The notes: generated from the sequence alone by a model not told the origin. Positions 48,331 to 58,534 are shown, counted from the first letter of the stretch. The stretch is 64,000 bases of DNA from Breviolum minutum Mf 1.05b.01 (GCA_000507305.1 DF241140.1:23553-87552), one strand, 5' to 3'. Numbers and translations are program-made.

Positions 48331-48441
48331 CCCTCAAGAATCCTGACCCCTCAAATAGCCTGGCGGACCATTTTGAGGACTCCAAAGCACACCCCGGATG
48401 CTATACAGGTTGAAACATTAACCCTTCCATTGGAGGGTCGA
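48331..48441. repeat. Element, family H
   Basis: CCTCAAGAATCCTGACCCCT, CAAATAGCCTGGCGGACC and GCTATACAGGTTGAAAC, ending CCTTCCATTGGAGGGTCG. Confidence 0.75.
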
Positions 48442-48626
48442 ACCGGGGATGCTTAGTCCATTATTGTGTTAAAAATCTCAAAAGCTTCAGGTGTCGTAGC
48501 TCAAACCTGAAAGGTTTTAAACCACCAATTACCTAGCGATTATGCAGTCTTAGTGAGTGCATTGCAAATGAGCAATGTAAATTAGTATATAGGGCAGCCC
48601 CTGGAAGTTTATTTTACATAACAACT

Positions 48627-48741
48627 ACCTGGCAATTCTGCGATGATCTTTTTGGGATAGTGACTTAAGTAACCCTTTCAAAGTTTTGTTAAATTCCAAC
48701 GTTTGAGGATAAAGTTTGGTCACGAATTGAATCACCTGGTA
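48627..48741. repeat. Foldback element, family G (reversed)
   Basis: CTACCTGGCAATTCTGCGAT at the left and CACGAATTGAATCACCTGGT at the right. Confidence 0.8.
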
Positions 48742-48746
48742 ACTGT

Positions 48747-48868
48747 TACACCCCGGAAGTTTCACATTTTCGCCCCTGAAATATGGTGGGACTGGAAGAC
48801 TACTTACTTTCCTATAGGGTTTTGGTCACTTTTCAGGGGCAAACTGTTTGTTAAACTTTGGGAGGGTA
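48747..48868. repeat. Foldback element, family D variant
   Basis: TACACCCCGGAAGTTTCACA at the left, CGCCCCTGAAATATGG and TTTTCAGGGGCAAACTG inside, GTTAAACTTTGGGAGGGTA at the right. Abuts the G copy. Confidence 0.75.
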
Positions 48869-49187
48869 ATTGTCCTAATAATCGTATATACGTATACATG
48901 GATCCTATGGGATTTGCAAACCAGAATTTGTAGCAGAGTGCATTTCAACCTTGCTTTAATGCAAGGGTGAAGGTTTGCACTAAGAAGAGGATTGGGATTT
49001 TTTCTTGGAAGGAGAAAACATCCCAAGGTGCGAAAATTCAACCCTTAAAAATTGAAACTTCAAATATTTTGAGAGAGGATTGACATGACTGTGATTCATC
49101 CATCATTTTCGACACCAGAAAAAAAAACAAAAAGAAAAAGGAGCAAATTCAACTCTGGGGTTAAAAGGCTGGCTTTTTTTTTGGCAG

Positions 49188-49290
49188 GTGAGTGGATCCG
49201 TGACCTTCAAACATCTGAACCAACACATGCTTACATTTTTTTGTTGCCTACGATTCCAGCCCCACCGAAGCTGAGGTGTCACCATTCGAA
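49188..49290 (+). CDS. Possible exon, unrecognised
   Basis: After acceptor TTTTTTTTTGGCAG one frame reads VSGSVTFKHLNQHMLTFFCC and another GEWIRDLQTSEPTHAYIFLL. The frame is undecided. Confidence 0.3.
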
Positions 49291-49539
49291 CCCCCCCCCC
49301 CAAAAAAAAAACTTTAGAAAAGAACTTTCACCTGAGCAGGGAAGATTGGAAGATTAGAAGACGAGGGTGTCAATTTTGAGTGATGTTCAATTCCCAAAAG
49401 TGCCTTGTTTGGGAGATGAAAGAGTCAAAAAAATATGATGATGTGGTATATATATAATCAACTGCTGGGCTGTGCAAAGAAATGATTCCCAACTTTTTGC
49501 GAGAAGATCTTCAAAGTTTGTGAACACCCTACCATCCCT

Positions 49540-49650
49540 ACAGTTTATAACAGTTCGCCCCTGAAAAGGCACCAAAACCCAATAAGAAAAGGATCGCCTT
49601 CCAACCACCATTTTTCAGGGGCGAAAATGTGAAAAACTTCCGGGGTGTGA
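49540..49650. repeat. Foldback element, family D variant
   Basis: GTTCGCCCCTGAAAAGGCAC at the left and TTTTTCAGGGGCGAAAATGT with ACTTCCGGGGTGT at the right. Confidence 0.75.
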
Positions 49651-49708
49651 CAATCCTGAAATCTCCAACGTGGCGTCATTTGGAGGAACCAAAAACATGA
49701 TAGAGGCC

Positions 49709-49814
49709 TGGTCAAATTATACACAACCTCACCCCAAAAGGTAGTTTAGGAAGGGAAATCCCCTTATTTCAGGGAAATCTAGCTTGGTGAAGGTTAGGAT
49801 TTGGCCAGAATACA
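49709..49814. repeat. Foldback element, family K
   Basis: CCTGGTCAAATTATACACAA at the left and GGTTAGGATTTGGCCAG at the right, with TTTCAGGGAAATCTAGCTTG. Confidence 0.75.
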
Positions 49815-49822
49815 GGTTCATT

Positions 49823-49917
49823 CACCTCCGACTGGCATATTTACCTACCAATTTACCCTAAAACAATCTAAAAATCAACCATTCGTGTCGGTAAATATAC
49901 CAGCTACATGGATCCTA
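49823..49917. repeat. Foldback element, family B
   Basis: CGACTGGCATATTTACCTAC at the left and GTAAATATACCAGCTACATG with GATCC at the right. Confidence 0.75.
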
Positions 49918-49920
49918 CCG

Positions 49921-50046
49921 TTGATGGAAGAAATCCCAAGCAACCACTTGGGATGCCAAAAAACCTTGTAAACAATGGGATAAAGTGCCAACCTCAACTG
50001 GTGATCCCAAGATTTCTGAGATCCCAAGATTTCTGAAGCATCAACA
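49921..50046. repeat. Element, family R (right arm altered)
   Basis: TTGATGGAAGAAATCCCAAG at the left, TGTAAACAATGGGATAAAGT and CCAACCTCAACTGGT inside. The right end is replaced by a short direct repeat (ATCCCAAGATTTCTGA twice). Abuts the B copy. Confidence 0.6.
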
Positions 50047-50147
50047 GGACACTAGATAAAAGTTAGATGGCACAGTTTCTATGTATTGGGCATTTATATG
50101 GGCCCTCTACTAATTTACCGACCTTACTGCTGTGCCATCTACTTCTA

Positions 50148-50200
50148 CCTGGTGGTTCCAACCCATTTGACAAAAACAAATATTGAACCACCACCTAGTA
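50148..50200. repeat. Shortened family C hairpin
   Basis: ACCTGGTGGTTCCAACCCAT at the left and TTGAACCACCACCTAGTA at the right. Only 53 bases, about half the usual length. Confidence 0.65.
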
Positions 50201-50407
50201 TTTTGACTCTAAGGTATCGGAAGGGAAAGCTCCTTCCCCCCCCAAAAAAAGGTCTCCTTGTCTCACCCCATGAAATCCTCCACGTGGTCTCCTCATGAAA
50301 TCCTCCACGTGGTCTCCTCGGCCTTCTTAGGCTGGCGCGGCGGACTCGACGAATCCCACGGTAACGTGGCAGATTTTTTTTGTTCTCAAATGGTTTGAAC
50401 AACCATT

Positions 50408-50500
50408 CCCATACCATCCATGTATGGTATATTTACCTACATGTGGTTGCTTTTTATAGTAAAATGTAGGTAAATATACCAGTCCCATGGATGCTATGGG
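50408..50500. repeat. Foldback element, family B
   Basis: CCCATACCATCCATGTATGG at the left and ACCAGTCCCATGGATGCTAT with GGG at the right. Inner arms TATATTTACCTACAT and ATGTAGGTAAATATA are exact. Confidence 0.9.
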
Positions 50501-50944
50501 ATTCCCAGATGTGCCAGGCCTGTAGGTAGTTTACTCCAAAGACTTATACTTCGTACTTGTCGCGATCCTGGAAAACTAAAGCTTTGACGGTTTGCTGTAT
50601 CCGGCCAACGGAGCTGCATACTTGACCCTTGTGACCCCCATCCACATCTAAGGGGATATGCTGCAGATCATATATCCTGACACCTTATTCACGCTATCAT
50701 GTTTGAAAACTTTCCAAAAAAACGATGAAACGGACACCAATGCGTTTCGTCCGTGTTTTTCCACCTTCAGGTCGCTCCGACGGTGTCGCAAAGTAGGCGG
50801 TGACGAAGATGGATTAAACACCTATTTCTGAGGGGTGGTACGTGGCCGGGAGGGGTAGGTTGGCCAGCCATGATTTTTGGTAGATGTAAAACTTAAAACG
50901 GATAAATGCAGAAATGAATATACAGTAATACTTTGTAATACTGA

Positions 50945-51044
50945 TGATGGTAGAAATAATGCACCACCTGGAGGTAGATAGCCTTGTAAATAGTTGGGTC
51001 AACTACCTATCAAATGGTGCAGGATTTCTTCCATCAATGGTATG
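50945..51044. repeat. Foldback element, family R
   Basis: GATGGTAGAAATAATGCACC at the left and GCAGGATTTCTTCCATCAAT at the right. Confidence 0.7.
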
Positions 51045-51194
51045 AAATGGAAGATGGATGCAATATTAGTTTAAGATGGATGGAAACATGCAAAATTAAT
51101 GTAAGATGAACGTCACCTGAATGTAACATGATATACTGCATTTGATGATGCGAAGTTACAGCAATCCTTCCTCAGAACTGTCGAAACATCTGAC

Positions 51195-51310
51195 ATGCTC
51201 CTCCTTGGGCACGGTTGGGAAGCCGTGTTCGTCAAGGTGATACGGACCTTGTGGGATCACACAACCGATTTACAAGGCAATATTTTACTTCTCAGAAAAT
51301 TCCAATTAAC
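51195..51310 (+). CDS. Possible exon, unrecognised
   Basis: The frame reads MLLLGHGWEAVFVKVIRTLW and DHTTDLQGNILLL, then meets an acceptor-like CTTCTCAG. The text is protein-like but has no splice support. No family recognised. Confidence 0.3.
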
Positions 51311-51539
51311 AAACCCATGGAACATCCCAGGTACCCCAAAATACAAATATGGAAGGTATGGAAGGATTTCCTTCATAAACAGGTTGGTTGAGGATCTCGG
51401 GTATGTTCTAGGGGGTCCGTTGGAATTTCTTAGATAAGCAATACTTTTGTAGGTGAGTGATATGATATGAGTAGCAAGTAGTATATCCTGCCAAAGGATG
51501 TACATTTGCCCCAAAAGTTTTGCAAAAAAATACAAAAAA

Positions 51540-52340
51540 TTGACTGTTCATTAAACCCTAAGAATCACGGGACCCTGCCAAAAAAGGAGTTTGGATGTGT
51601 ATAGCAAGGGTATGGGATCTCCAGTCCCCACCAGTGACTTTATATCCGATGATTTGGTAGTATCTAAATGCTATAGCACAAGTGGTAGATCCTGTCAACA
51701 AAGGGTGATTATATGATCCCTGCAACCCTTTGCAAGAACCAAACAAGTGGATGCTATTAAGTTATGTTGACAGCAACGAAAACAAAGTACATTTACATAT
51801 TGAATTGTACAAGGCATTCATCGACATTTACATTTTTCATGTTGTATTCAAAGGGAAAATCTGGGTATTTTTGGAAGAGTACCCGATCACAGATTGTTCG
51901 CCAAATATTTCCCCATATACCCATATAATATATGTATATGCCTATATAGTAGTTGCATTGCCGGTAGCAATTTCAGGCGCCCCATCCCCTCAAAAGGTAC
52001 CACATTTTCCATGGATCGGTGTAAACTCCAGAAGATGGGCCCAGATGGGATTTGTCTCAAAAACCTTTACCTTTGCGGCCGTCAATCGACCTTAAATTTT
52101 AATCATTGGATAAGAGGTGGATGCAAATGATGTGGTTTATACTTTGGAGCTAACCCCCCCAGTAACAGTGGAAAATAAAGTTTTACAGGGATTGCCTACT
52201 AAAAATGTACGTAATATTCCTGGTGGTGACTGTTCAATGGCTGGAGGGTAGATCCAAGTTATATCCTACTGCAACTGGGAGTGATGTGTAGGGGTCCCTT
52301 CAGATGGCTATAGCCTTTTACCTCATTTGCAGTGACAAAT
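51540..52340. other. Mostly featureless stretch
   Basis: A 121-codon open frame (51730-52095) crosses AT-rich DNA and changes character midway, so I do not call it. One piece, DRCKLQKMGPDGICLKNLYL (about 52013-52075), could be an exon. Confidence 0.3.
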
Positions 52341-52346
52341 TATACA

Positions 52347-52478
52347 TCATACTTGGAGATTTACATCACCCACATGCTCCATGGGAATGGAATATGTTCC
52401 TACATGGATGGCTTAAATTTGTGGTAAATGTAGGTAACTATTCCATACATGGAGCATTTGGGTCATACTTGGAGATTT
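52347..52478. repeat. Family B element between 16-bp direct repeats
   Basis: The element (about 52369-52462; CCCACATGCTCCATGGGAAT and TTCCATACATGGAGCATTTG) is bracketed by TCATACTTGGAGATTT at 52347-52362 and again at 52463-52478. Confidence 0.8.
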
Positions 52479-52639
52479 TACTAGTATCAGGAGTTACCGT
52501 TTCTATTTTGCTTATACCTCATTTTCAACTGGGGTCCAGTAGGATTTGCTGAGCTTACATTTCTATCCCAAGTAGGATTGTATAAGTCGGAGATGTTTGT
52601 GGTGTAATTTCTAGGGTTTTCCCTTATTACAACTGGCTT

Positions 52640-52754
52640 CAACCCCCAAAAACTGACATGGACTCCCAAAAATGATGGTTTCCAAAATGTTTCCAATAGG
52701 AATCTCCCTTCCATGTGTCTATTTTCAGGTGCCATGTTAGTTTTTGCACCTGGG
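52640..52754. repeat. Foldback element, family D
   Basis: CAACCCCCAAAAACTGACAT at the left and GCCATGTTAGTTTTTGCACC at the right. Confidence 0.7.
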
Positions 52755-53159
52755 CTGGGTATCATTTGCAGGGGTGACATTTGCTCCTGTGGTTTCCTGT
52801 CTCCGCGGCCGATGCGTCAAGGGTATCTTGGGCAAATTCATGGGTTCATCCAAGAGGACTGCACACTCAATGCAACCCCTTCCAGGAAATCGTGGGCCTT
52901 TATCCATGGTTTATTAATTTTATTAACCCACCATTGTTCCCCCAAACGGATCCCTTAATAAGGCCAACTATTTCCTGGAATTGGTGGTATTGGGAAGGTA
53001 ACCTTAGATTTTCATGAATATATAATTTACGGAAGTCGTTGGTTCCAATGGGCTGGTTTGGAGGGGAGAATGAGAACATCTACCCAGAAAGAACTCAGAT
53101 TTTTTTGGTGGGGGAGTTTTTGTTAATGGATTTTTGTTTCTGAGTTTTTTTGGTGCAGG

Positions 53160-53220
53160 GGTGGGTGGTTTCAAAGATGTTTTGAGTTTTGGAGAAGATG
53201 AACCCATTTGGATGAATACT
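53160..53220. repeat. Left half of family C
   Basis: GGTGGGTGGTTTCAAAGATG and GGAGAAGATGAACCCATTTG. The right arm is absent. Confidence 0.55.
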
Positions 53221-53623
53221 GCACGTTTAAACATTGCTTATATAAAAGTACCACACAGAGAAGTGAAGGTTATATATCCCTCAAAGACAGAGCAATCGCA
53301 TGCTAAAAGAAAAGGGAGACTCAGTTTTGGGATGAGTCTCTGTAGCATCCTGCAATTGCGGAATTATCAACGTTTTTTGGCCCTCATTTACCTACTTTCA
53401 TAACCACCAGCTTGGCTGGCTCTGTTTTCATGCCAGGGAATGGTGACAAATAGAGCTGGTGTTGAAGGTGTTGTTTTACAGCTGTAAGACATATTGTCCC
53501 AAAAAAAAAGGTGATTCCCTGGATCATCGTCCAGCTTCCAGTCAGGTTAGTTTCGGGGCAAAAGTAAGTCTTTGACATGACTCACGAGTTTCAGGTGATT
53601 AAATAATGTTCACTAAATACAAA

Positions 53624-53720
53624 ACCCATACCATCCATGTAAAGTATATTCACCTACATTTACCATAGATTCAAGGCCAAATGTAGGTAGTAAATATTGT
53701 ATACATGGAGCATTTGGGTA
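53624..53720. repeat. Foldback element, family B
   Basis: ACCCATACCATCCATGTAAA at the left and TATACATGGAGCATTTGGGT at the right. Confidence 0.8.
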
Positions 53721-53774
53721 CCATAACAGGACTATGCATTTTAAGCTATCAGAATCCATGTGGGGTAAAGATTC

Positions 53775-53950
53775 CAGTCCCATTCGGAGCATTGGGGCTT
53801 GGAGAGGTATGTGTCAATGCCCAGCTTCCAAATGAATCCAGATGTGGAGTGCAAGTAGAGGCACCGGCGTTTGGAACCGTTGGTGGAAAGCATGACGGCC
53901 GGCCAAAACTCGATCAAAATGACGCATGTTCTATAAGAACTGTGTGTGTG
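53775..53950 (+). CDS. Possible exon, unrecognised
   Basis: The frame reads GALGLGEVCVNAQLPNESRC and GVQVEAPAFGTVGGKHDGRP directly behind a family B copy. The Gly/Val/acidic text is plausible for an enzyme fold. No splice support and no family. Confidence 0.35.
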
Positions 53951-54196
53951 TGTCTGTTTTTGCTGGTTCATTGCTTTTTGTGTTTGTAAAGTGCGGTGAT
54001 TTACTCCACAAACATGTCATCAACATATAAATCATGAATCCTGTTGTTTAACTGACCTTTTGGATCCTTTGACCAACAAAGCCACCATATTTCGTTCAGG
54101 TTCTGGCCAATGCAACTTTCTTTGCAATGAGTAGGTCTTTTTTGGGCCAAAAATTGCGGGACAAATTCACGACTTAAGGGCCCCCTTGATCTCCAC

Positions 54197-54360
54197 AGTG
54201 GAGAAGAGCGTTGCGCTGTGTTGCCAGCTGGTTTTGTGTGGGGAAAAATTGGCGGAAGGGCTGGACACTATACCATCTATACCAAATCAATTTCCTGATC
54301 GTTGTCCGGAAATTCCTGACAAACAACCAAGATACCGAGGCTTCCGTCATTTTTGAGGGG
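54197..54360 (+). CDS. Candidate exon, unrecognised, two open frames
   Basis: After acceptor TTGATCTCCACAG the frame reads VEKSVALCCQLVLCGEKLAE and GLDTIPSIPNQFPDRCPEIP to a stop near 54357. A second frame (EERCAVLPAGFVWGKIGGRA) is open for the first 100 bases. Both are protein-like. The first is longer and is preferred. Confidence 0.4.
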
Positions 54361-54377
54361 TCGGCCATTTGTTAGTT

Positions 54378-54500
54378 GTGAAGGCCAGTTACACCCAGCT
54401 TCGTGGTTCAAAAAATTCAGTTTTGGTTGGTAGATTCTTCAACATCTTCAAGAACTGGTGGTATTTGCCTTTTGCCTTTTCACCGGTCAAGACTTGGTAG
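54378..54500 (+). CDS. Candidate exon, unrecognised
   Basis: The frame reads VKASYTQLRGSKNSVLVGRF and FNIFKNWWYLPFAFSPVKTW to TAG at 54498-54500. Aromatic and basic residues suggest a real exon. It lies just before a family A element and the terminal exon at 54722, so it may be part of the same gene. Confidence 0.4.
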   Translation: MKASYTQLRGSKNSVLVGRFFNIFKNWWYLPFAFSPVKTW

Positions 54501-54583
54501 GTGGGATTTCCTGTAGGTAAAAAAACACCAGCCACATGGAGTGGAACTGGGATTTTTTGATGATGTTTTGTTTTTGAAATTTA

Positions 54584-54719
54584 TACTTGGGATGTCCCAG
54601 GAACTTAGAAAAAAGGGTTAGTAAATGGAACATAACCTACTTAAAAATGGGGTATATGGGGGTTATAAGTTATCACCCATATACAAACCATTGATCCTAA
54701 CCTTTTTGACATTCAAGTA
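54584..54719. repeat. Foldback element, family A, next to an exon
   Basis: TACTTGGGATGTCCCAGGAA at the left and TTGACATTCAAGTA at the right (right arm diverged). It ends within about a dozen bases of the coding frame at 54731. Confidence 0.75.
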
Positions 54720-54721
54720 CA

Positions 54722-54853
54722 TCTTTGCAAGTGATCGCCGAACTTGTACTCGAAAACGACGGCATCATAAAACGGCATTATCGCGTTCAATCCACTGTGG
54801 GGTCCGTAATCGATGAAGAGAAAATGGAATTTAGCCACCCGTTAAACGCTTGA
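54722..54853 (+). CDS. Candidate terminal exon, unrecognised
   Basis: The frame reads SLQVIAELVLENDGIIKRHY and RVQSTVGSVIDEEKMEFSHP, then LNA and TGA at 54851-54853. An acceptor CTTTGCAAG could place the true start at 54731. The composition is clearly protein-like, acidic and helical. No family recognised. Confidence 0.55.
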   Translation, partial: SLQVIAELVLENDGIIKRHYRVQSTVGSVIDEEKMEFSHPLNA

Positions 54854-55032
54854 ATCTTGGTTGGCAAGGAATCCTACTTCCAAAATTGGAATGGGCAAAA
54901 GCCAACCATGGATGGGGAAAAGGACTACAATGACAACAATATCATGCAATATCAACAATGGATATACAACAAATGAATCTTTAAGCAGATGGCATCTCTC
55001 ATAAATGGAACAACAGAAATTACTTTACATAT

Positions 55033-55116
55033 GGGGGTTTCCTAAAATAGTGGTACCCCAAAATGGATGGTGTATTTGGGGATACCACCATTTAAGATAT
55101 TTAAGGAAACACCCAT
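55033..55116. repeat. Foldback element, family N
   Basis: GGGGTTTCCTAAAATAGTGG at the left and TACCACCATTTAAGATATTT with AAGGAAACACCC at the right. Confidence 0.75.
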
Positions 55117-55222
55117 ATCAACAAGTTTCGATACACTGAAATTTGAGCATTTTTGTTGAACCAAATCCGGCACCAATTTGATAGTTTTTTCGGAATACGT
55201 CTACGTCTCAATCCAAAAAGCC

Positions 55223-55346
55223 ATACCTTTCCTCCCTGAAACTAACAGCAAAAGCCCCTGAAAATCAATATTGTGGAAGATGAATTTCCTTTTTTGGGAG
55301 TTTGCCAATTGTCAGGTGCTATGTCATGTTAGTTTCAGGAATGGTA
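55223..55346. repeat. Foldback element, family D
   Basis: TACCTTTCCTCCCTGAAACT and AACAGC at the left. CATGTTAGTTTCAGGAATGG with TA at the right. Confidence 0.85.
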
Positions 55347-55599
55347 TTGTTTCGGAGATTGTGGAGTGCATAGTTTTGGTCCAAGAATTCGTGTTTGCTT
55401 GTCATCCCCATCCTGTTTCTGCACGCCGAATTTCTGCATGACTCATTGGTCTTAAGCCGCCAGTTGACTTGACACAGTCATGTTTACTAAGACGACTGTC
55501 TCCGGCGGCAACGCGTGGTTGTGCGGGGAAAAGACGGGGACAAACGAGTGAATGATATCAAAACTCAGATCATCTCAGATCAATGCATGGAATTTGTAC

Positions 55600-55655
55600 T
55601 ACCCTCCCTACCAACCAAGTTCGCCCTCTGAAAATAGGCCAATCCCCAAAGTTGT
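55600..55655. repeat. Left half of family D
   Basis: CTACCCTCCCTACCAACCAA and GCCCTCTGAAAATAGG. No partner arm found. Confidence 0.45.
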
Positions 55656-55794
55656 AGGGAGCATATGATTCTGTTTCTTACCTTTTTTTTGTGTAAATTA
55701 TTTGATAGATTTTGCGCACAAGGGAAACAGAACTAGGTCCCGTGAGGCATGTGACTGTGGTGCTTTCATCTTCGACTAATGTGTTTTGAACCGA

Positions 55795-55893
55795 CCTGGA
55801 AAAGAGGTAAGTTGCGACGTTAATTTCCATCAACTTGAAACCCCTAAAACCAGCGTTTTCCAGTTGCCCAAAACAGGTAGTTTCCTATTTTTC
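55795..55893. repeat. Short element, family Q
   Basis: CCTGGAAAAGAGGTAAGTTG at the left, CGACGTTAATTTCCATCAAC middle, TAGTTTCCTATTTTTCAACC at the right (last bases mutated). Confidence 0.7.
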
Positions 55894-55900
55894 AACCGAG

Positions 55901-55992
55901 ATGATTCGTCTGACTTATGGATGAACTGTGTTTGTTGTTCCCTCGTGTCAGCGATCAAGGTGAAGCCGGAAGATAGAAAAAACATCCGATGA
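55901..55992 (+). CDS. Candidate terminal exon, unrecognised
   Basis: Directly behind the Q copy the frame reads DDSSDLWMNCVCCSLVSAIK and VKPEDRKNIR to TGA at 55990-55992. A good acceptor TTGTTCCCTCGTGTCAG (ends 55951) could alternatively start the exon at 55952 (AIKVKPEDRKNIR). No family recognised. Confidence 0.45.
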
Positions 55993-56003
55993 TTTTTGCA
56001 TGT

Positions 56004-56225
56004 AGAAAAATGGTGGTTTCAAATACAGTATCTGAGTCCCATGCCATCCATGGGACGGTTGTATATTTACTTACATGAATGGTTGGATTGTGTATGGTAA
56101 ATTAGTTGGTAAATATACAATACATGGATGATGCTATGATGGGTTTTATTTTCAGACCGATCCCTGGGGAAATGATCCAATATGACTTGCGCATATTTTT
56201 CAAATGAGCTGAAACCACCAACTAG
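56004..56225. repeat. Family C element with a family B element inserted
   Basis: C left arm GGTGGTTTCAAATACAGTAT at 56011 and C right arm ATGAGCTGAAACCACCAACT with AG at 56225. Between them sits the B copy 56034-56143. This is the reverse of the C-in-B nesting at 43853. Confidence 0.8.
56034..56143. repeat. Foldback element, family B (nested in C)
   Basis: GTCCCATGCCATCCATGGGA at the left and TACAATACATGGATGATGCT at the right. Confidence 0.75.
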
Positions 56226-56351
56226 ATACTCTACAATTCGGATGTTGCTCAGCCAACAAAAATGGACATTTGACATTGACGAATGAATATATCATGGAAC
56301 ATTGATCATACTGAAAGCTTGTAATATTTGCAAGTGTGCATGGTAGAACTG

Positions 56352-56501
56352 TACTCGGATGTCCCAGGAACTTAGGATCAATGGTTAGTTAATTGGGTTA
56401 TAACCTACTTCAAAATGGGGTAGATGGTAGTAGATGGGGGTTATTAACCCAATATAACCCATATACTAACCATTGATCCTAACTTCCTGAGGACATCCAA
56501 G
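56352..56501. repeat. Foldback element, family A, next to an exon
   Basis: TACTCGGATGTCCCAGGAAC at the left and AACTTCCTGAGGACATCCAA at the right. Confidence 0.85.
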
Positions 56502-56503
56502 TT

Positions 56504-56618
56504 AACCAATGCCTGCCCAGTCGACCTTCAAAACTTGCAGTTCCGCATCTCGGCCGTAGATTTCATGAAAACTGTCTCCTTCCTAAAAAACAGCAACTCT
56601 ATAGAAAAAGTACAGTGA
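56504..56618 (+). CDS. Candidate terminal exon, unrecognised
   Basis: The frame reads VDLQNLQFRISAVDFMKTVS and FLKNSNSIEKVQ to TGA at 56616-56618. Acceptors GCCTGCCCAG (ends 56520) and AAAACTTGCAG (ends 56540) both fit. The frame begins right after a family A element. No family recognised. Confidence 0.5.
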
Positions 56619-56789
56619 CATAAAAGTGTTGCACAAAAAAGACAGATTCTTCTAATATTATGACGAAATCTTGTTTTTTTTTGTTGTTTTTCTTCTTTGA
56701 CTCTGAATTTCATGTCCCATATGTGTTTTTTCTCCATCAAATGTATATGTGATGTATTTGAACGTGCAAATTCCTTCTGTTTTTTTCGA

Positions 56790-56932
56790 AGGAAAAGTTT
56801 TCACCACCAACTTCCACATCGAAAAAACATTAGTTCCGTTCTTGTCCTTCGGACCTTCGCCTTTGAGACGCCATGGAACGTCGTGGTATCAAATATGTGA
56901 GCGGGATGGCGGCCGTCATTGGATGGGAATCT
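56790..56932 (+). CDS. Possible exon, unrecognised
   Basis: The frame reads EGKVFTTNFHIEKTLVPFLS and FGPSPLRRHGTSWYQICERD to a stop at about 56932. Another frame (LVLRTFAFETPWNVVVSNM) is also open. A poly-T/C tract upstream could serve as the acceptor region. Confidence 0.35.
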
Positions 56933-56949
56933 AAGGGTACCCCGGTACT

Positions 56950-57030
56950 TGGAGGATCATCCCAGAGAATAAGTGGTATGATTAGTAAGTTTTGTAAGGA
57001 TCGGGGTTGTTCCCCCTTCCAACCGGCTGT
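56950..57030. repeat. Left half of family J
   Basis: ACTTGGAGGATCATCCCAGA and GGATCGGGGTTGTTCCCCCT. No right arm. Confidence 0.55.
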
Positions 57031-57052
57031 ATAATTTAGGGACTGTAGAATT

Positions 57053-57155
57053 CCTAGGTGGTTTCAAATATTGTCTATTTTCACCCCGAAAATTGGGGAA
57101 GATGAACCCAATTTGACGATCATATTTTTCAGATGGGTTGAAACCACCAACTAGG
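57053..57155. repeat. Foldback element, family C
   Basis: CCTAGGTGGTTTCAAATATT at the left and GGGTTGAAACCACCAACTAG at the right. Confidence 0.85.
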
Positions 57156-57209
57156 TACAGGTACCCCAATGTCAAAATTAGACCCGAATCAATAGGCTTA
57201 TGAGGGTTG

Positions 57210-57311
57210 ATACACCCCGGTAAAGTCAATATGGCTGGCTAGAAAATGGACCAGTTGAAGATGTAGTTCCTTATGAAAATGGGGATATTCCAGCTATGTT
57301 AGTTTACCAGA
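57210..57311. repeat. Foldback element, family D (diverged)
   Basis: TACACCCCGGTAAAGTCAAT at the left and GCTATGTTAGTTTACCAG at the right. Confidence 0.6.
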
Positions 57312-57440
57312 CCGTAATGGTAGTTAATATTCCCTTAAGAAGGCCTGTCATTTTTGGAGTTTTGGAGCTCCCGAACATCATCAAATGAGTAGCCAGGACA
57401 ATCTGGAGACTGAAAAACGTTGGGGCCCAGCATGTACCTA

Positions 57441-57549
57441 TATGGGTGTTTCCAAAAATAGGGGTACCCCAAATGGATGGTTTATAATGAAAAACCCTAT
57501 TAAAATGGATGATTTGGGGAAAACCCACCATTTAAGGAAACACCTATAC
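57441..57549. repeat. Foldback element, family N
   Basis: TATGGGTGTTTCCAAAAATA at the left and CCATTTAAGGAAACACCTAT at the right. GGATGGTTTATAATG is mirrored inside. Confidence 0.8.
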
Positions 57550-57782
57550 ACTACATGAGTTATATATAGGGCATAGTTGGGGAATATTTTAGGGAACAAA
57601 CTTCCAGGGTGTACTCTTTCAAAAAATACCCACAGTTTCCCTGTGATATCACTCTTTTTTTTTGTCCCCCCAGAGGTTCTTTCAGTGTCCATGGCTGATG
57701 TTTTGAGCTAATGATGGAACATGATTTCGACAGTGTTTCAGGGTTTTAGATGTGTTTTTGTTGTTCAAATATTGTTTAGTCA

Positions 57783-57860
57783 TGTATATATAATACAATA
57801 TATATATAATATATATGTATACACTAGTTTGAAAATAATATGTTATATATATATATTTAC
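57783..57860. repeat. TA-rich microsatellite
   Basis: TATATAATACAATATATATA and related units, ending in a short (CA)n at 57862. Confidence 0.85.
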
Positions 57861-58037
57861 ACACACACACAGAATTCTGTCGTATAAATCAAGCTTTTCA
57901 ATCTCAATATGTTCATTTCCCTGGTCCAAAAAAAAACTGCTGAGTGAGACCATCGCCAGGCGAAGTTCCATCAAGAACCACCAGCCTTGCGACCTCCCAA
58001 AGTTCCAATGAAGGAGACATCTGAACAAAAATGATAT

Positions 58038-58152
58038 ACATCCCCGAAAACCAACCATATGGCTAGCTGGAAAATCACCTAATGTTTTTCATAGGAGATA
58101 CACCTTCTAAATGGTTGTTTCTCCATTGTCATGTCAGTTTTAAGGGGTGTAA
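58038..58152. repeat. Foldback element, family D (diverged)
   Basis: TACATCCCCGAAAACCAACC at the left and CATGTCAGTTTTAAGGGGTG at the right. Confidence 0.65.
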
Positions 58153-58320
58153 ATATATAAAAATGTTTTTACACATCGATGTGTGAAAACATATGTTTTA
58201 ACTCAACTAGACTCAAGTTGACAATCTACAAACTTCAAATTTGTGACTTGCGGCATTGTCACAACTTTAAGTGAAACACATGAAACACCAACATTTTCCC
58301 TGGAAGGATAATCCATGTAA

Positions 58321-58430
58321 CCCTAGGCTTCCGGTCATACCTCCTTGAGGTTTGGTGTGTGGATGGTATGTTTTTGGGGTCCAGTCATGACACCTTCTCA
58401 CGTTTGGTGTTTGGAAGCCATCCGGGTAGG
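58321..58430. repeat. Foldback element, family E
   Basis: CCCTAGGCTTCCGGTCATAC at the left, GGTATGTTTTTGGGGTCCAG in the loop, GTTTGGTGTTTGGAAGCCAT at the right. Confidence 0.8.
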
Positions 58431-58534
58431 ATAACGGTTTGAATATTGAAAGAATTGGGTTCGTCGATTCGTTGAAAAACCGGGAAAATGTCAGCCGCCA
58501 AATGTTGACAGGTTGGGGGTGTGTTTCAAAGAGT

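Noticed and set aside
51730-52095. 121-codon plus-strand frame
   Set aside because: It runs through AT-rich DNA and ATATAC strings and lacks splice or domain support. At most a small part may be an exon.
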